Shown: positions 62,672-64,000 of the stretch, in pieces
Layout of the letters: each line of letters starts with the position of its first letter
Numbering within the stretch: the stretch's first letter is position 1
DNA from: Thiomicrorhabdus sp963677355
GTDB lineage: Bacteria; Pseudomonadota; Gammaproteobacteria; Thiomicrospirales; Thiomicrospiraceae
Direction of reading: 5' to 3'
Length of the DNA stretch: 64,000 bases
Assembly (NCBI GenBank): GCA_963677355.2
Contig: CAXXXQ010000003.1
Coordinates: 310,001-374,000 of the forward strand
The notes under the pieces: model-generated
What the model was told of the DNA's origin: nothing
What the model saw: the letters and a program-made list of their open reading frames with translations, nothing else
Database searches by the model: none
Translations under genes and position numbers: made by a program

Positions 62672-63532
62672 CTAATGACTGCCTGTGGAAATCCCAATAG
62701 AATTCCCCCACTTGATAATAGCCGAATTAGCTGCTTTGATCGCGTTTTCCGGGAGGTCGAGTTCGGCCAGACCGAGGTTGCGGTATTCTTTTAGTTCCTG
62801 AGTGATATATTGATCACCTGAGGTGCTGCTGACAACGAAGTTGGCAACCATGACGAGCGCGATGATATGACGAACTTTTTGGTCGTTTGCGGTTTTCAGG
62901 GCAAATTGAGTGTCGTGGTGTAAAAGGATCGATTTGTAAACATCTGCCGAGATATGCCATTTTTTTGCGATATAGGTTCCCAAGTAGGCGTGAGTGGTTC
63001 CATAGTGAGTCTCTTCTTTCTGATAGCCGGAAATCGGATTGGAAAGCTGGGTTTTTAAGAGTTCGAAGTAATTTTCGGGATCGATTTTGGAAAGATAAAT
63101 GGCGCCTACATTTTGCATTAGACCAGCCATATAAGCTTCCGCGCGGGTGACATCAAATACCCAATAAGATAGTTCTGCCGCCGCTAAACCGACTTTGGCA
63201 CCATGAAGCAGAATCGCCTTTTCTTCTGCGGTCTGGGCGATTATATTAGTGAGGCTGCTGGAGAGAAAAATATTGTAGATTTCGTCTAACCCCAAAACAT
63301 TCACAGCCGCTTTAGCATCGGTTATCTCGCTTTTTTCACCGGTGATATTAGTGTTTACCAGCGTTAAAAATTCGCCTAGCAGTTCAGGGTTGTGGCTGAT
63401 TAAATTGGCGATGGTGACGGTGTTCGGGTATTTCTTATTTAACTCTTCCTGAAGGAGCACGACTTCTTCCGGAATGGTCGGAACGGACGTTTCAGAAAAT
63501 ATTTGCGCTGCTTTGGAAAGTTGCTGCTGCAT
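62672..63532 (-). CDS. HDOD-domain signalling protein
   Basis: A 286-residue cytoplasmic protein with an HDOD domain, a non-catalytic relative of HD-GYP/HD phosphohydrolases (SHNPELLGEFLTLVNT, NVLGLDEIYNIF, AYMAGLMQNVGAIYLSKI, AKKWHIS and LHHD). Such proteins often act in signal relay, motility or c-di-GMP regulation. The ATG at 63532 is chosen, since the upstream 16 residues of the longer frame are unlike the family. Monocistronic with the membrane protein below. Confidence 0.82.
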   Translation of the reverse strand: MQQQLSKAAQIFSETSVPTIPEEVVLLQEELNKKYPNTVTIANLISHNPELLGEFLTLVNTNITGEKSEITDAKAAVNVLGLDEIYNIFLSSSLTNIIAQTAEEKAILLHGAKVGLAAAELSYWVFDVTRAEAYMAGLMQNVGAIYLSKIDPENYFELLKTQLSNPISGYQKEETHYGTTHAYLGTYIAKKWHISADVYKSILLHHDTQFALKTANDQKVRHIIALVMVANFVVSSTSGDQYITQELKEYRNLGLAELDLPENAIKAANSAIIKWGNSIGISTGSH

Positions 63533-63797
63533 TAAATACCACGCTGTTAAACAGACTTGCTGACAGGTCGAGGGCAGCAAGATTTTGATCTCATTAATGC
63601 AATCTTAAACGAAAAGTGCGTATCTAAGAAGCAATATAGTGATTGATCGTGTTTTTCCTTTTCTTAACTTACCCGTTCTTTCGCATGTCTATAGCGTTTA
63701 GTGTTAGTCTTTGGTGTTGCTAAGGTTTTGAATTTAAGGATGTTTTGTTAATATAGTAATTAATTCATCAACTCGAAGCCTTTGGATGTTATTGAAC

Positions 63798-64000
63798 ATG
63801 TTTATTGCAACGGGACAATCCAATTACTCTCTGTATTCGCAAGCGCCTAAGGCGATTGCGGGAGTACAGGCTGTTGCTCAACTTAATCAGCAGATTACCA
63901 CCAACCGGATTGACGCGGACGTTTCTCAACTGAATTCGCAAACTGCCAGACCAATCAACTATTCCCCCTCTATAAAAGACGACCGCGCCACCCAGGTGCC
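63798..64000 (+). CDS. Partial gene of unknown function at the window edge
   Basis: An open frame of 67 codons runs off the window end. It starts at ATG 63798 or at an in-frame ATG 63786, with GGAT ten bases before the former. The product is rich in Q, N, T, S and A and has no signal peptide or known motif. It is too short to judge; its coding status rests on the open frame and amino-acid composition. Confidence 0.45.
   Translation, partial: MFIATGQSNYSLYSQAPKAIAGVQAVAQLNQQITTNRIDADVSQLNSQTARPINYSPSIKDDRATQV

Overview
This is a gene-dense, moderate-GC (mid-40s percent by eye) chromosomal segment of a free-living gammaproteobacterium. Supporting signs are the rpsU-yqeY-dnaG-rpoD block, the yqgE-ruvX-pyrR-pyrB-pyrC' cluster with a non-catalytic dihydroorotase, metX-metW, lptM-lysA, a Fur-type feoABC locus, and a glutamate-cysteine ligase of the Acidithiobacillus type. 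Together with the many cyclic-di-GMP proteins and a multihaem cytochrome these suggest the sulfur-oxidising Thiomicrospira/Thiomicrorhabdus/Hydrogenovibrio group. That placement is inference; no sulfur-oxidation gene or rRNA lies in the window.

Layout. 0-2.3 kb: the tail of a REP-type (Y1/RAYT) transposase with a short GACCCCTTTTT repeat array, hemH, tRNA-Arg(CCG) and a 0.58 kb gap. 2.3-11.7 kb: a large exported beta-propeller-like protein, two diguanylate cyclase/phosphodiesterase genes, and a divergent umuC/umuD pair. 11.7-20.5 kb: a GcvH-like protein lacking the lipoylated lysine, rlmI, an unknown gene plus a cold-shock/DUF1294 membrane protein, lptM-lysA, an esterase/HugZ-like pair, and two PilZ-related proteins around a small unknown gene. 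20.6-26.9 kb: feoABC with Fur boxes, then proC-yggT-metX-metW. 27-38 kb: a five-haem Calx-beta lipoprotein, yggS, ppk2, the pyrimidine cluster, apbE and a decayed PAS-domain remnant. 38-49.8 kb: gshA-gshB, a dual solute-binding-domain GGDEF protein, metK-metF-rsmE behind a SAM-II-class riboswitch, an EAL-CBS-GGDEF protein, and purE-purK. 49.8-64 kb: nnr, uppP, a MidA-type methyltransferase, two FliG-C-like small proteins, folB, plsY, tsaD, rpsU-yqeY-dnaG-rpoD, tRNA-Ile2(CAT), an HDOD gene, and an open partial gene at the edge.

How the genes work together. Methionine/SAM supply is split between a proC-yggT-metX-metW operon and a SAM-sensing metK-metF-rsmE operon. Four GGDEF/EAL proteins and two PilZ-related candidates make cyclic-di-GMP signalling the dominant accessory theme. 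Iron uptake (feo), haem synthesis (hemH), flavinylation (apbE) and a multihaem cytochrome fit a respiratory lifestyle.

Most notable: (1) a SAM-II/SAM-V-class riboswitch beginning at the predicted metK transcription start, with a downstream hairpin that could hide the metK ribosome-binding site and an alternative pairing linking the two; (2) an otherwise canonical GcvH in which the lipoyl-lysine is methionine; (3) a tandem pair of stand-alone FliG-C-like proteins; (4) PilZ-like proteins with a large insertion between the two halves of the motif; (5) a PAS-receptor remnant between apbE and gshB. No CRISPR array, prophage, rRNA operon or intact insertion sequence is visible.
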